Shown: positions 22,761-34,898 of the stretch, in pieces
Position numbering within the stretch: the stretch's first letter is position 1
How the letters are laid out: each line of letters starts with the position of its first letter
Source of the DNA: Phaeosaccion multiseriatum
Taxonomy: Eukaryota > Ochrophyta, other classes
Direction: 5' to 3'
DNA: 64,000 nucleotides
Assembly: GCA_965112735.1 (NCBI GenBank)
Contig: OZ218962.1
Span: forward strand, 3,038,001 to 3,102,000
Made by a program: the position numbers and the translations under genes
Notes under the pieces: generated by a model
What the model was told of the DNA's origin: nothing
What the model saw: only the letters and a program-made list of their open reading frames with translations
Database searches by the model: none

Positions 22761-23153
22761 GGCTGGCGTGCTCTGCTGTTCAGCAAGAAGGAAGCGCCTA
22801 CGGGGCTATCCGATGCCCTTGACTCCTTCTGGCAGCAAGGCTGTCTTGTGGAGATGGGAGAGTTGGCTTCGCGCTTAATTGACTTCCTCGTTCGCGCCCT
22901 TTTCCTCCCCCTTTCACATTGTCCATCTCTGCCCAATGAAAGGCTATCCTGGCTCTGTCCTCCGCCTTATCTTCCCTCTCCTCCTCCCCCTTTCTCCGTG
23001 CGGTTGCTGCATCTTCCCAAGGATCTTTTCTCGCTGAAGAGAATCCACCTCCTGGAAAGGGGGTGTTTTCTTGTAGTCTTTAACACAAAGCACAAGGAAC
23101 GCAAAGCACTAGGAACTCTGGGTAGAGAGAGAGAGAGAGAAGAGAGAGAGAGA

Positions 23154-23188
<35 letters not shown>

Positions 23189-23988
23189 GAGGAGGAATGG
23201 TATCGTACAGACGGAGAAGAAATTCATAGAGGATGACGGGAACTTTCAGTTTCTTCGACCTTCCGGCCTGAGATTTTCCAATAAATGGTACAAAATGCAA
23301 TAGAAAAGCGTTACCGAGCGAAGGGAGAGGGGAGTATAGGGTAGGGGAGCTTCGTGCCCAGTGAGCTCAGGGCTGCGCTTTCCGTGCCGCGTTTGGGGCC
23401 AGAGAAAAACCTCCTACAAGTTCTCCCTCCTCAAACCTGTAAGCAGTTTTTGTGTTTTTGTCTCCCACCCACGGGCAAAGGGACTCCTGCGGGCTGCGGG
23501 CACATTGCGCTGGCGTGGAAGAACAGGTATGAATTGCGTGTGTCGCGGTTCGAGTGCCTGACCTTCATAAGTTTATGAGTTTTGATTTTTTTTAGGGGTG
23601 AGTCATGCGTACATGTCTCCAATAGGCCGTATTGCGAGGCTCTCTAGCCAACAAAGCCAGATGGCTTGCCAGAGGGGGGGGACGCATCAACCCCCTTTGG
23701 TGTGTATGGCACCACCGTTCTGATCTCCTCCTCTCTGTTGTCCTCTCTCTCCACAGCGCGAAGAAGGGAAAAAGATTAAAAGATCCAACGACATTGGAAA
23801 AGAAGGGGAAGCTTTGGGATTGCGGCCACCAAGGGGGCAGTGGTGGGAGTGTCACGACACAACCGTCGGTCTCGGGGGGGCAATTCTCCCCCCGGCCCTT
23901 CGCCTGCGTGGGATGGACGAGATTTTTGTATCTTTTCTTACACTGATTCCAGAGGCGCTTACCAAGTAGCTTTGGGGGGAGGAGACGA
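22761..23988. other. Divergent intergenic region
   Basis: No supported gene. It separates the starts of two divergent genes and contains a (GA)n tract at 23121-23190 and an AT-richer stretch at 23400-23620. Confidence 0.6.
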
Positions 23989-24221
23989 ATGGCGCAGTCG
24001 GCCCCCACGACCGCTGGAGCTGGTGCTGCTGCTGCTACTTCTTCTGACGCGCAGCTGCCCGTGTGCGTGGGACTTCTGCCGTCGCAGCACCAGTACCACC
24101 AGCAGGCGGTGCTGCAGCTGCAGCTCCAGTACCAGCAAGAGCAGCAGCAGATGCAGCAGCACTACCTCCCACAGCAGCAGCATCCGCATCATCTGCAGCA
24201 GCAATGGACACCGTACGACCC

Positions 24222-24263
<42 letters not shown>

Positions 24264-24308
24264 TCGCGAGTATCTCCAGCGACAGCAATACGCCCTCGCA
24301 CAGCAACA

Positions 24309-24341
<33 letters not shown>

Positions 24342-24349
24342 CCATCACC

Positions 24350-24381
<32 letters not shown>

Positions 24382-27300
24382 CAACATCACATGGGTCAGG
24401 GGCACCTCTACCTCCCCAGCCCTTACCCCTATGCGCACCTTCCGCAGCAGCAACAGCTGCCCAGCTCCCCTCTGGCCCGGCAAGAGAGGCAAGAGAGGCA
24501 AGAGAGGCACGAGAGGCAAGAAAGGTTCGCGTTGCCCCCGCTGCGTCACTCTCCTCAGCTCACGCTGACCCGTCCACCCCACCTCGACGAGACCTCTCAG
24601 CTCGGAAACCCTTCCGCCGCGCCGGACCAGCTCCGAGCACAGCCCGAGCCAAGGCTGCCAGCAGCCCCAGGGGGGGAGGGCCAGGCGGCTCCGGCGGCGG
24701 GCAAGTGTCCTGCCAAGAAGGGCCTTCGCGGGGGGAACCCTCGGGGGGGAAACTCCAGTGGGGTGGGGGGCGGGAGAAGTGGCAGCAGCGGTAGCAGCAG
24801 TGGGAAGGCCAAAGTCGCGCACACACGCACGAGGCCGGGCGACGCGATTGAGGAAGCTGAGGAAGAGCATGAACAGGGTGATGACCACGTGGCAGCAGCC
24901 ACTCACCTTGCCTCCTTCAGAGCCTATAGCTACGTCAATGATGATGGTGATGGTGCGGGGGGGGTTGGTGGGGGCGCTGCTGCTGGGGCTGCTGCGGCTG
25001 CTTCTCCTCGGCGCTCTGCTGCTGCTGCTGCTGTTGGTGGTGCTGCTGCTGCTGTTGGTGGTGCTGCTGGTGCTGTTGGTGGTGGTGCTGCTGCTGGAGG
25101 GTCGGGAGAGGGGGCAGCGGCACGAGCAAGGAGTGCGATGTGTGTACCTCTTCGCTCGCCAGTGGCAATGTACGCAGATCCCGCTCTCTTCTCACCCGAG
25201 AGCAAGGGCAAGGGCAAGGCCAAGGGCAACACCAGAGAGAAACCCAACGGACTCAAACGGCCAAGGGCATCTGTGGAGGAGGGGCGGGGCGACCCGAGCG
25301 ATGGGCATAGCTACCCGGACGAGGCCCAAGCAGGCTTAGCTGGAGAGGCCCAAGCAGGCTTAGCTGGAGCTGGTGCTGGTGCTGGTGCTGGGGCGGTGGC
25401 AGTACCGGCGGGCACGGAGGGTCAGGAGCAGTTGGTGATGCAGCCGCAGAAGGCCAAGGTCGGCAGACCCCGAGGGGGCAAAGTGGGTAGACCACGGAAA
25501 GAAAAGGACCCTCCTCCTGCTGCTGCTGCTGGTGCTGAGGCAGCGGCGCCACCTCTTTCCCGAGGGGGGTCTGTAGCAGCCGAGAAGGCTCAAGGGAACA
25601 GGAGCAGCCGCAGTGCAGACGCAGACAAAGAGGGCAATGGAAATGTCGGGGCAGAAATCGATGCTGCTGAGACGAGCAAGGAGCGGAGCAAGCGCACACG
25701 CAAGGCCGATGGAGAGGGAAGGCAGCCGATGGACGGCGGTAGTTCGAGTTCCAGTCCTCGGGCCGCATTGCGTGGGTCAAGGACCGCACCAAAGGAAGAG
25801 GAGGCCGAGGAGCAGGTTGGTGCTGCAGCTTCAGGGGGGGGTTCGGCGGCGGCGAATGTGACCAAGCAGCCCCGAGGCAAGGGCGGCAGATTCCAAAAGA
25901 AGGGCGTGGCGGCCGCAGCAGGAGGAAGGAGGGGCAAGGGAGGTGGCAGCGGAAGGGACAGGGGTAGGGGCAGGGGCAGCCATGTGGGTGGTATCGGCAG
26001 CGGCGGGGCGGGACAAGAGGAGGAGGAGGAGGAGGAGGACGAAGAAGAAGAGGAAGAAGAAGAGGAGGAGGAAGAGGAAGAAGAAGAGGAAGAAGAAGAG
26101 GAGGAGGACGAGGAGGAGGAGGACGAGGAGGATGAGGAGGGAGAGAGCCCACCGCCCAAGAGAAGGGGGCGAGGCCGGCCACGGAAGGTAGCCAACGACG
26201 GCACCAGCAGCAGCGGCAGCAGCAGCGCACGGCCGAGAGCCAAGGGGAAGGGGAAGGCGAAGGCGAAGGGGAAGGTCACGGACGCGGCAGCGGAGGCGGC
26301 TGCGTCTCCTCGTTCTTCTCCACGTTCTCGCGGGGGTGCGCGTGCCGGGAGGGGCGTCTCAGTAGCGACGAGTGCGGGAGGCGCGGCGACACGGTGAGTG
26401 CAGGAGAGCGTGAGTGAGTGAGTGAGTGAGTGAGTGAGGGGTTTCTGAGCCGCGACTTTGAGCGCGCTCTGCCTCGGCTTTATAGCTTCGTGGCGAGGTT
26501 TTGGGGCTTTGCATTGGAGCCAATGCACACACACGACATACTCGCTTGTCTATGTCTATCTTTAGCTTCTCCTTGGCCTAAAGAAAAGTCCAGAACCGGA
26601 AACCGCAAGATCAGGGCTGACGCTGAAACTAGACATGAACGGAATGAGCGGAATACCCCCCCCCCCCTCCTCCTCCTCTCCTGCACTCACGCACCCACGC
26701 ACTCACACTTGGCACGAATGAACGAATGTACCACTCACTTACTTACTCCTGCCCCTCGGGCCCGCAGGTTGGCCATTCGGCAGCAGTCGCGCAAGACCAA
26801 GGGCCGCAAGCGCAAACTCACATCCATCGCCCCTTCCTCCGTGGCCGATTGGGACGAGCTGGACGAGGAGGAGGCGGTGGCAGCTGATGACAGGGCCTAT
26901 CTGCGGTGAGTGAGTGAGTGAGTGAGTGAAGCATGAATAGAGCAAGCCGCGCAGCGAGGCCCAGACATGCTTACACTCCCCTGGGAGAAGCGCCCCCCCC
27001 CCCCCCCCCCCGGCGCGAGAGTGCGTGCGTGCGTGCGTGCGTGCGTTTGACCCACAGTGTACTCTCCTCGCGCATGAATGCACGTGTGTGTTTGTGTGTG
27101 TGTGTGTGTGCCTGCGTGTGTGCGTGCATGTGTGTCCACAGGTCCGTCAAGGAGCGGCAGAGAGCGGCGGAGAGGGAGCGAGCGGAGACGGAGGCCTTTA
27201 AGAAGGTGCGTGCGTGCGTGCGTGGCTTTGTGCTCTGTGTCGCTGAGTAGGGTCCCCACACCAACATGCACACCCATCCATCGACTGCCATCGGCCTTCG

Positions 27301-30300
27301 CCACAGTGTCCCTGCGCGGCCACTCCCCTCCCTCCCTTCCTTCCCTCCCTCCCCTGACTACTCACGCCCCTCCCCTCTCTCTCCCCTCTCTCTCCTCTCT
27401 CCTCTATCCTCTCTCCTCAGGAGCGGGAGCGGGAGCGTGCTATCTTCCAAATGTTCGGCAGGAAACACCGCACCCCCCTGGAGATGAGACGAGACAAGGA
27501 GATGGCACGCTTCATTGACAGCAAGGTGCGTGGGTGCGTGCGTGCGTGGGGGGGGGGGCAGGGCAGGACAGGGGAATGTGGGTCAGATTAAGGTAGTTGG
27601 TGATACAGGTTAATATGCTTTTCTTTGGAGAAGAGCCCCTCTGTTTAGTGTTCAGCTTTCAATCAAATGTCGAACCCACATATGGGGCGGGACCACTATC
27701 GAAGTTTCTGTGCTTACACCTGCTCCTTCTCAAGAAGCCCCTCTTGGAAGCCTCCTAAAGGAAGCACCGACTGTTACACCCTAAACACCCCACAGATCAT
27801 TGTGCGGCGCGGGGGCCAGACACCTCAGTGGGAGTGGGCGAAGGGCAGAGGGGGCGGGGCCAAGGGCGGCAAGCGAGCGGCAGCTACAGCAGTTGGTACT
27901 CCAGCGACAGGAGGGGGCGCATCAGCGTCAGGGGCTCCTGCACCTCAGCTTGAAGACGGTTTCCACGACGAGACGGAGTGCGCCATTTGCTGTGCGGGGT
28001 ACGAGCTGCTGTCGGGCCTGAGGAAGGGAGATCCTCGTGAGGCGCAGGGGGTGAAGGAGGGAGGAGGAGGAGGGGGGGAACCAGAGGGGTCGGTCGCAGG
28101 GAGCGTGGGAGGAAGTAGCAATAGCGAGGGGGGTGCCGGTGGAGGACGGGCGGGGGATGTACAGGGGAGTGAAACTGAAACTGGGGACGGCATCGGGGGC
28201 AGACGCGGACAGAGGGTAAAGAAGAAGAGGAGGATTGACGGGGACGGAGAAGGAGCGGCGCCGCAGTCAGAGGAGGCTCAAGATGGGCAGTTGGTGATAC
28301 AGCCCAAGAAGAAGACGGCATACCAGCTCAAGAAGGAGAGAGAGGCTGGGGAGATTGGCGCCTTTGAGATCGCATCTGGGCCACTGTGGTGCCCGCCCTT
28401 CTCTCTCCTGCCCACGAGAGGCAGGGGCGGGGCCAACGGGTACAACAGAGCACACACTAATGTCTTTCTGGCAGCCTACAAGGCAGGGCTCATTGGGGAG
28501 GTGCATCAGAGGAGGGCCCAGCAGGAGGAGGAGGAGGCCAGGCGGAGACGGCTGGAGGAGGAGGAGGAGGAGGAGGAGGAGGAGGAAGAGGAGGAAGAGG
28601 AGGAGGATGAAGAGGAGGAGGAAGATGAGGAAGACGATGACGAGGACGAGGACTACCAGGACGGAAGGCGGAGGAGGAAGCGGCAGAAGAAAGGGGCAGG
28701 CTCGAAGCGAGGGGTGGGGAGGCCCCGGAGCAGAAAGGCCGCGGGAGGTGGAGTAGTTGGTGGTACAGCAGTTGGTTCGAGGCGGCGTGGCAATGACGCA
28801 CTGGTGCCCGAGTTTGGGGGCTGGACGAAGAAGGGCATGACGGCAGCCGAGGCAGCGGCGGTGATCGCATCTCAGTCCAAGGTTGATGAGGATGAGCAGC
28901 GAGCGCTGGCGGAGGAGAGGGCGAGGCGTGCACTGAAGAGAGCGGGGGGGGAGGAGGATGGAGCGGCGCGGGAGAGGAGGGGCAGGGGGGGGCGGAAAGG
29001 GTTAGATCCCTCCGCTGCTGCTGCTGCTTCTTCCTCCAGCAGCAGGGGAGGCAGCAGGCCGCCCCGCGGAAGTGCAGCGGATGGTGATACAGCAGTAGCG
29101 GCAGCCACTGGACGAGCAAGGGGGCGGGGGAAGGGCAAGGGCAGGCAGCGGAGTGGTGCTGCTGTATCACCAACTGCTTCGGACGACGACTCGGCGGTGG
29201 ATAGGAAGAGAGGTGAGTGCGCGTGCGTGCGTATGCTGCGAGGGTTTCCTGGTCGGCTTTTGCGCCGACAGAGGCAGGACGCGACAGCCCCCCCTTTTGC
29301 CCGTGTTTTCATACTTTCCGACAAGGACCGTCCGACAAAGGGACAAGATGGGGGTGGAATGGGTGGCAATGGGTGGTAACGGTTGTCAAGCCCGTGTCAA
29401 GCGCTGTGTCAAGCGCTGTGTCAAGCACGTTGTGCCATGCCCCCGCCTCTGTCTCGTGGTGTATCGTCGTGACACAGCGCAACACAAACCTCCCTCCTAC
29501 TCACCCACTCACTCACCCACTCACTCACCCACTCACTCACCCACTCACTCACCCACTCACTCACCCACTCACTCACCCACTCAATCACTCACTCACTCAC
29601 CCACTCACCCACTCACTCAACCACTCATCCACTCACTCACCCACTCACCCACTCACTCACTAGCTCACTCACCCACTCACTCACCCACTCACTCACCCAC
29701 TCACTCACCCACTCACTCACCCACTCACTCACCCACTCAATCACTCACTCACTCACCCATTCACTCACCACTCACTCAACCACTCATCCACTCACCCACC
29801 CACCCTCCCTCCCCTTCGCATGTGTGGCAACTCTTCAACAGGCGGCGGCGTTGGGCTGCACAGCCCCGGCGTGAAGGAAGCGGTGGCGGAGTCCGAGGTG
29901 GGACGTAGGCACCACAAACTACTTCGCTACGTAGGGCTCTTCCCTCTGTGCGGCGCTTTCCTCTGCTGCCGGGGCTCGGGGGAGGCAGTGGAGCGACTGA
30001 CGTATGGGCAGCTGCAGGGTAGGCATGTGCAGTGTCGCTGCTGCGGGCTGTTCTTCTCGGCGGCCAAGTGGGTGGATCACTGCGCCAACAGACTGCATCG
30101 GCCTTACCAGAGCATTCGCATGGTGCCCGAGGGTCACAAGGAGCAGCAGGAGGGGGGGCAGTTGGTGGTACAGCAGCAGGGGCCACGGGGGGCGGGGCGG
30201 ATGGAAGAAGATAAGGGGGAAGGAGGAGGAGGCTCGGCGGCAGCGGCAGGAGCAGCAGGGGCCGCCGTCAGAGATGAATCACCAACTGCTGATGCTGATA

Positions 30301-31342
30301 CTGCTGCTGCTGCTGCTGCTGCTCCTGCTGCTGCTGCTGCTCCTGCTGCTGCTGCTGTAGCACCGACTGGCGGGGGGGCTGCTGCCCAGTTCCTGGACTT
30401 TGAATGGCCTTGCCTACAGAGCGCCATGCATTCGCAGGAGGAGCGCCTCTCGGACAAGGACGAGGTGCTGCGGCTGCTCAGTGAACAGGCACAGAGGGAG
30501 CTGGACATGGAGGCCGCAGGTGAGTGAGTGAGTGAGTGAGTGAGTAAACGGGCTGGAGAGTGAGAGGGGCCTTTGTCTGTCTGTCTGTCTGTCGGTCTGT
30601 CTGCCCCCCTGCCTGCCTGCCTGCCTGACGTCGTCTGCCTGTGATGGAGCAGAGTTCTGTGTGGATGTCTGGGTCACTGATGCTTCAAAAACGTTTTCAT
30701 TGAGCCATGATTCGACTCTCCAAAGGATGGCCGTGAAGCTTCCTTTCGTTGTTACCAAATTGGCAGCACGAGACACCACCTCTCCCTCCAGTCAGTCCCT
30801 CTCTCTCTGTCATGTTCTCTCACGCATGCAGTCTTTGACCTTCGCCTCTCTCTCTCTCTCTTCTCTCCCCCCTCCCCTCTCTACTTCTCTCCCTCTCCTT
30901 CTCTCCTCCCCCCCCCCTCCCCTACTCTCTCACTCTCTCTCTCTCTCTCTCTTCTCTCTTCACATCAGGGACGGTCGTTCTCGGAGACGTACGCACGCGA
31001 AAGCGCACCCCCACGGTGGGCACCGGCAAGAAGAGAGGGAGGGGCAGACCGGCCAAAGCAGTTGGTGATACGGCAGTCGCGGAGGGAGCCCCGTCCTCGT
31101 CAACCCCTTCCTCAGCCTTGGGAGATGGACAGCCCCAGTCTCAGTCCCCTCCTGCGGTCAAGAGGAAGAGAGGCAGGCCCCGCAAGCATCCCTTGCCGGA
31201 AGGAGCCACCGCCGCCACTGCTGCTGCCCCTGCATCACCACCGGCTGCTGCTACTCCCGCCAAGTCGACGGGGCGCACGCGAGGCCGCAAGATAGACACT
31301 CTTGCACTCTCCGGCACCAGGCGCTACGCAACGAGGACGTGA
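23989..31342 (+). CDS. Very large AT-hook chromatin protein with a Cys-Cys-His (Tify-binding-like) motif
   Basis: Seven exons: 23989-26393, 26768-26905, 27142-27205, 27421-27525, 27796-29212, 29842-30519 and 30969-31342. Every junction keeps phase, giving about 1726 residues. Exon 1 is Gln/His-rich, then basic with AT-hook cores (KVGRPRGGKVGRPRK, KRRGRGRPRK) around a long Glu run. The middle exons form a charged helical block (RSVKERQRAAERERAETEAF). Exon 6 has a segment CRCCGLFFSAAKWVDHCAN followed by RPYQSI, resembling the short Cys/His domain that precedes PHD fingers in some plant regulators (TDBD). Exon 7 has two further AT-hooks (KRGRGRPAK, KRKRGRPRK). AT-hooks bind the minor groove of AT-rich DNA, so nuclear chromatin regulation is likely. 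No PHD or catalytic domain is evident. At least nine copies or variants of the dispersed motif lie in its exons. Confidence 0.75.
26017..26142. repeat. GAG/GAA/GAC run coding for about 40 acidic residues
   Basis: Imperfect purine trinucleotide repeat inside exon 1 of the AT-hook gene. A second acidic run lies at 28525-28655 in exon 5. Confidence 0.9.
29498..29803. repeat. (ACTCACCC)n-type satellite in an intron
   Basis: About 300 bp of ACTCACCC and ACTC units in intron 5 of the AT-hook gene. The reverse complement is GGGTGAGT, which contains a consensus 5' splice site. Confidence 0.93.
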
Positions 31343-31771
31343 GACTTGAGCAGGAAGCAGGAGGAGCAGCAGTTGGTGATATAGCAGTAGATGCTAGAGG
31401 GAGGGAGGCTGGAGGAGGAGAGACATCACTCGGGCCATTTGTCGGCCCATTTATCGATCTATCAAAACCATTTGTCGGCCCATTTATCAAGTCGTCGTCG
31501 GAAGGAAAAAGGGAGGGAAGGTCGGCAAGTTAGGTCAGTCCGATGGCACTTAACGGCCCGACACACACCCACATATCATCACCCTCACACATATTTGTAC
31601 AAATAAGCAATAGCAGCGCCAAGGGACAAGGACTTAGTGCACCGAACGAAGGAGAGACTCACCGCGCCAAGCGAACAGCAAGAAAACTCCCTCTCTCCGC
31701 TTTTTTCTTCACTCGCACTGATAACCCGCCTGCACTTGCACTTCATTGCGAGCAAGATTGCGGCTTTAATT
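31343..31771. other. Intergenic region upstream of msrA
   Basis: No gene seen. A dispersed-motif copy lies at 31370-31387. A sequence containing CATTTGTCGGCCCATTTATC is partly repeated at 31435-31490. Confidence 0.6.
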
Positions 31772-32801
31772 ATGGGGAACTCGGGCGGGAAGGCTTTCGG
31801 CAAAGAGGCCGGCAGTGTTCTCGATCAAAAAGTGACCTCACAGGAGTCTATGCCAGAGCCGATGAGGGAGGAGGGGAAGCAAGTTGCCATCTTCGCAGCG
31901 GGTGAGTGAGTCAGGCCATTAACCAAAGCAGAGGGAAACGGGGTGAAATCTCATCACTCTTTATTTATGTACACATAGGCTGCTTCTGGAGCGTGGAGCT
32001 GAGCTTCCAGAGGGTGCCCGGGGTGCTGCAGACGGAGGTGGGATACACAGACGGACACGCGTCCAACCCTTCCTACGAGGCCGTGTGTGCAGGAAACACA
32101 GGTTTGTGTCGTCATTGGGGAGTAGAGTCCACTACTTTCCCTCTCTGTGAGCGCTCCGCCACACCTCGGACACATACACACCATCTCCCCACTCGTGTCT
32201 TATTCCCCCTCCCCCCGCCTCTCTCTATCTCTCTCTACACACAGGACACACAGAGGCTGTGCGGCTTGAGTACGACTCCTCCCAAGTGTCGTACGCCGAC
32301 CTTCTCACTGTGCTGTGGGATCGAATGGACCCCACTACCCTCAACAGGCAGGGCAACGACGCGGGCACGCAGTACCGCAGCGGCATCTACTACACCAGCG
32401 AGGCACAGAAGGCCATCGCCCTGGAGAGCAAGGCCAAGGAGCAGAAGAAGTATTCACAGTAAGTCAGTCGCTCCGCACCGTCCTTGCGTTTTGGCAATCT
32501 GGCATTGGCCTTTCTTTTGTGCGTGCGCCCCCCAGGGCAGGGCGTGTTACTAGTAGAGCCCCCCTCTTCCGTCGTTCCGTTGCCCCTCATGTCTACCTGT
32601 CTGCCCCTGCCTGCCTCCCCCTGCCTGCCTGCCCCTGCCTGCCTGCCTCGCCTCCCCTGCTCTGCCCACAGGCCTATTGTGACTGAGATCAAGGCTTTCA
32701 CCAAGTGGTTCAAGGCGGAGGACTACCACCAGCACTACCTGGAGAAGGGCGGGCAGTGCTCAAGAAAAGGAAACAAGGGGGCCATCCGCTGCTACGGCTG
32801 A
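31772..32801 (+). CDS. msrA: Peptide methionine-S-sulfoxide reductase MsrA
   Basis: Four exons: 31772-31901, 31979-32101, 32245-32458 and 32672-32801, in phase and giving 198 residues, typical for the family. MsrA reduces methionine S-sulfoxide in oxidised proteins with thioredoxin. The active-site motif is present as GCFWSVE with the catalytic Cys split from its Gly by intron 1, followed by [32 protein letters not shown], the conserved YxxLLxxFW-like segment [21 protein letters not shown] and [10 protein letters not shown]. The C-terminal region ends [13 protein letters not shown] and then contains two Cys that may be resolving residues. The N-terminal 35 residues show no clear organelle signal, so a cytosolic location is likely. 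The first intron is only 77 bp. Confidence 0.95.
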
Positions 32802-33182
32802 GGGGGAGAAGGAGGAAGGGACGGAGGAAAGAGAGAGACTGGGATAGGCTATGGAGAGAGAGACAGAGAGGCTCAGTCTGAACAGGGTGTGTAGTGTTCG
32901 CTCCTTCCTTCCTTCCTTTGATGGAAGGTGCCTTTCCATCGTGCCCCATTCCCTCAGTGGATACGTACATATATATTGGTTGGGTTGGGTTGGATTGGAT
33001 TGGGGGGGCTGTGTGTCTCTTTCAGAGCACGGAGCGAAGGAGGCAGAGGTAGGTAGTACATACTATATACTATTTCAAAAGTTGAGAAAAAGGAAAGGAC
33101 TCAAGTAAATGCCTTTTTGCCTTTTTTTTAAGACTCAGCGCGTTGAACGGCACGTGTGATTGTCATGCTCCCATCGCCCTCC
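32802..33182. other. Intergenic region between msrA and FNIP-like pseudogene
   Basis: Contains the presumed 3' UTR of msrA and a GGTTGGGTTGGGTTGG-like stretch near 32977-33000. No gene seen. Confidence 0.55.
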
Positions 33183-34701
33183 TCACCAGCGAGTCACTCC
33201 AAGCCCCTCGGGTAGATCTGCATGCAGCTGGTATTCCTGCCCAACCATAATCTTCCTGAGGCTAGCAGGCAGGCTCTCCAGAGGGCCGGTGTAATTCCGC
33301 CCCAGCTCGAGAGTCCGAAGAGAAGCAGGGAGGTCCAGAGGGAGGTTAAAGTCCCTCCCCATCACCACCTCCTCCACCCTGTCAGGGAGGGCCACACGCT
33401 GATATAACTTCTCGCCGAATTTGATCTTCTTCAGCGAGGCAGGCAGCTCCAGAGGAAGGTTGAAGTCATTCTCCGTCTCCACCTCCTTCACCCCACAAGG
33501 AAGTACCAATTGCTGATTGAAGTGCTGGCCAAATCTGATCTTCTTGAGCGAGGCAGGCAGCTCCAGAGGGAGGTTAAACGCATTCCCCATCACCACCTCC
33601 TCCACACCACAGGGAAGGACCAGCTGCTGATTGAACTCATCCCCAAATGTGACCTTCTTCACTGAGGCAGGCAGCTCCAGAGGGAGGTCAAACACTTCCC
33701 CCATCACCACCTCCTCTACACCGTAGGGAAGGACCAAGTGCTGGTTGAAGCTAGCCCAGACCCACCAAATGTGATCTTCTTGAGCGAGGCAGGCAGCTCC
33801 AGAGGGAGGTTAAAGTCACGCCCCATGTCCACCTCCTCCACACCGCAAGGAAGAACCACGTGCTGATTAAACTTGCTACCAAGTCTGATCTTCTTGAGCG
33901 AGGCAGGCAGGTCCAGAGGGAGGTTAAAGTCACGCCCCGTCTGCACGTCCTCCACACCGCAAGGAAGAACCACGTGCTGATTGAAGCGAAAGCCCAAAAT
34001 CGACCTTCTTCAAAGAGGTAGGTCCAGAGGGAGGTTAAAGCTCCACCCCATCACCACCTCCTCCACACCGCAAGGAAGGACCACGTGCTGATTGAAGAAA
34101 GCCCGGAACGTGATCTTCTTCAGAGAGGAAGGCAGGCCCAGAAGGAAGTTAAAAGAGTCCCCCATCACCACCTCTTCCACGGTGTCCGGAATATATACGT
34201 CGGTCTGATTGAAAGAGGGTGAGAAATACAAACGCTTGACTGAAGGTGGTAACAGCGCCATACTTGGGCAACGAGAGCCTGGTCTACGCGTATCACGTCC
34301 TCGTCTCTTGTACCTTTGGGAGGGCCCAGATCCATAGCCACGACACGAAAGAAGCGTCCTCCAGCCTCGCGTGCTGCTGCTGCTGCTGCTGCTCCTCCTC
34401 CTCCTCCTCTTCTGGTCTTTCCCGGATCCTTCCCGACTTTCCCCTCTCCTCAGAGGCAGCCGCAGGCTGTACCAGAGATGAAAACGCCGTGTTCTTCCCG
34501 CCGGCTTCCTTCTGGTCCTAGAGCAAGCTCAGCAACTCTGCTGGCCCCCCTTTTTTTCCTCTCTCTGTTCTCTCTCTCTCTCTCTCTCTCAGTGCGGGAG
34601 GTGACCTCATCCACCTCTTTGCACACACCCCATAGAGCTCTGCTTGAGCCGAGGTTGGACAGGGTTCTCAAGACAGCCATTCCATCCATGATTTGTCGCA
34701 T
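33183..34701 (-). pseudogene. Broken paralogue of the FNIP/LRR-like repeat gene
   Basis: On the minus strand the repeats QHVVLPCGVEEV and PLELPASLKKI continue through three frame-shifted blocks: 34261-34010, 33997-33716 and 33737-33183. Frames shift near 34000 and 33735. The N-terminal part is recognisable at 34701-34590, where ALWGVCKEVDEVTSRT is identical to the intact gene at 16-18 kb, but the stretch between is interrupted by stops and a (GA)n run near 34570. Around 12 repeats remain, about half of the intact copy. Confidence 0.88.
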
Positions 34702-34898
34702 ACAAGTACGAGTTTCAGAGAGGGCATGATATATTGAGAGGGCAAGGCAATGGTTGTTGTTTATATATTACACCCTTAAGTGCAAGGCATGGCATGGCAA
34801 TTTGGCAAGGCATGTAGTGGTTCGCTCATCATTTCACAGATGGGCATCCCACTTGTCAAGGATACCTGTCAAGATCATACCTCGCATCGTAAAACAAG

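Noticed and set aside
24035-26534. Long minus-strand frames opposite the AT-hook gene
   Set aside because: They arise from trinucleotide repeats; the plus strand has AT-hooks and phase-perfect splicing to six more exons.
26978-27140. GC-rich hairpin-like stretch considered as a tRNA or small RNA gene
   Set aside because: No cloverleaf, A-box or B-box is visible; it is poly-C and GT repeat inside an intron.
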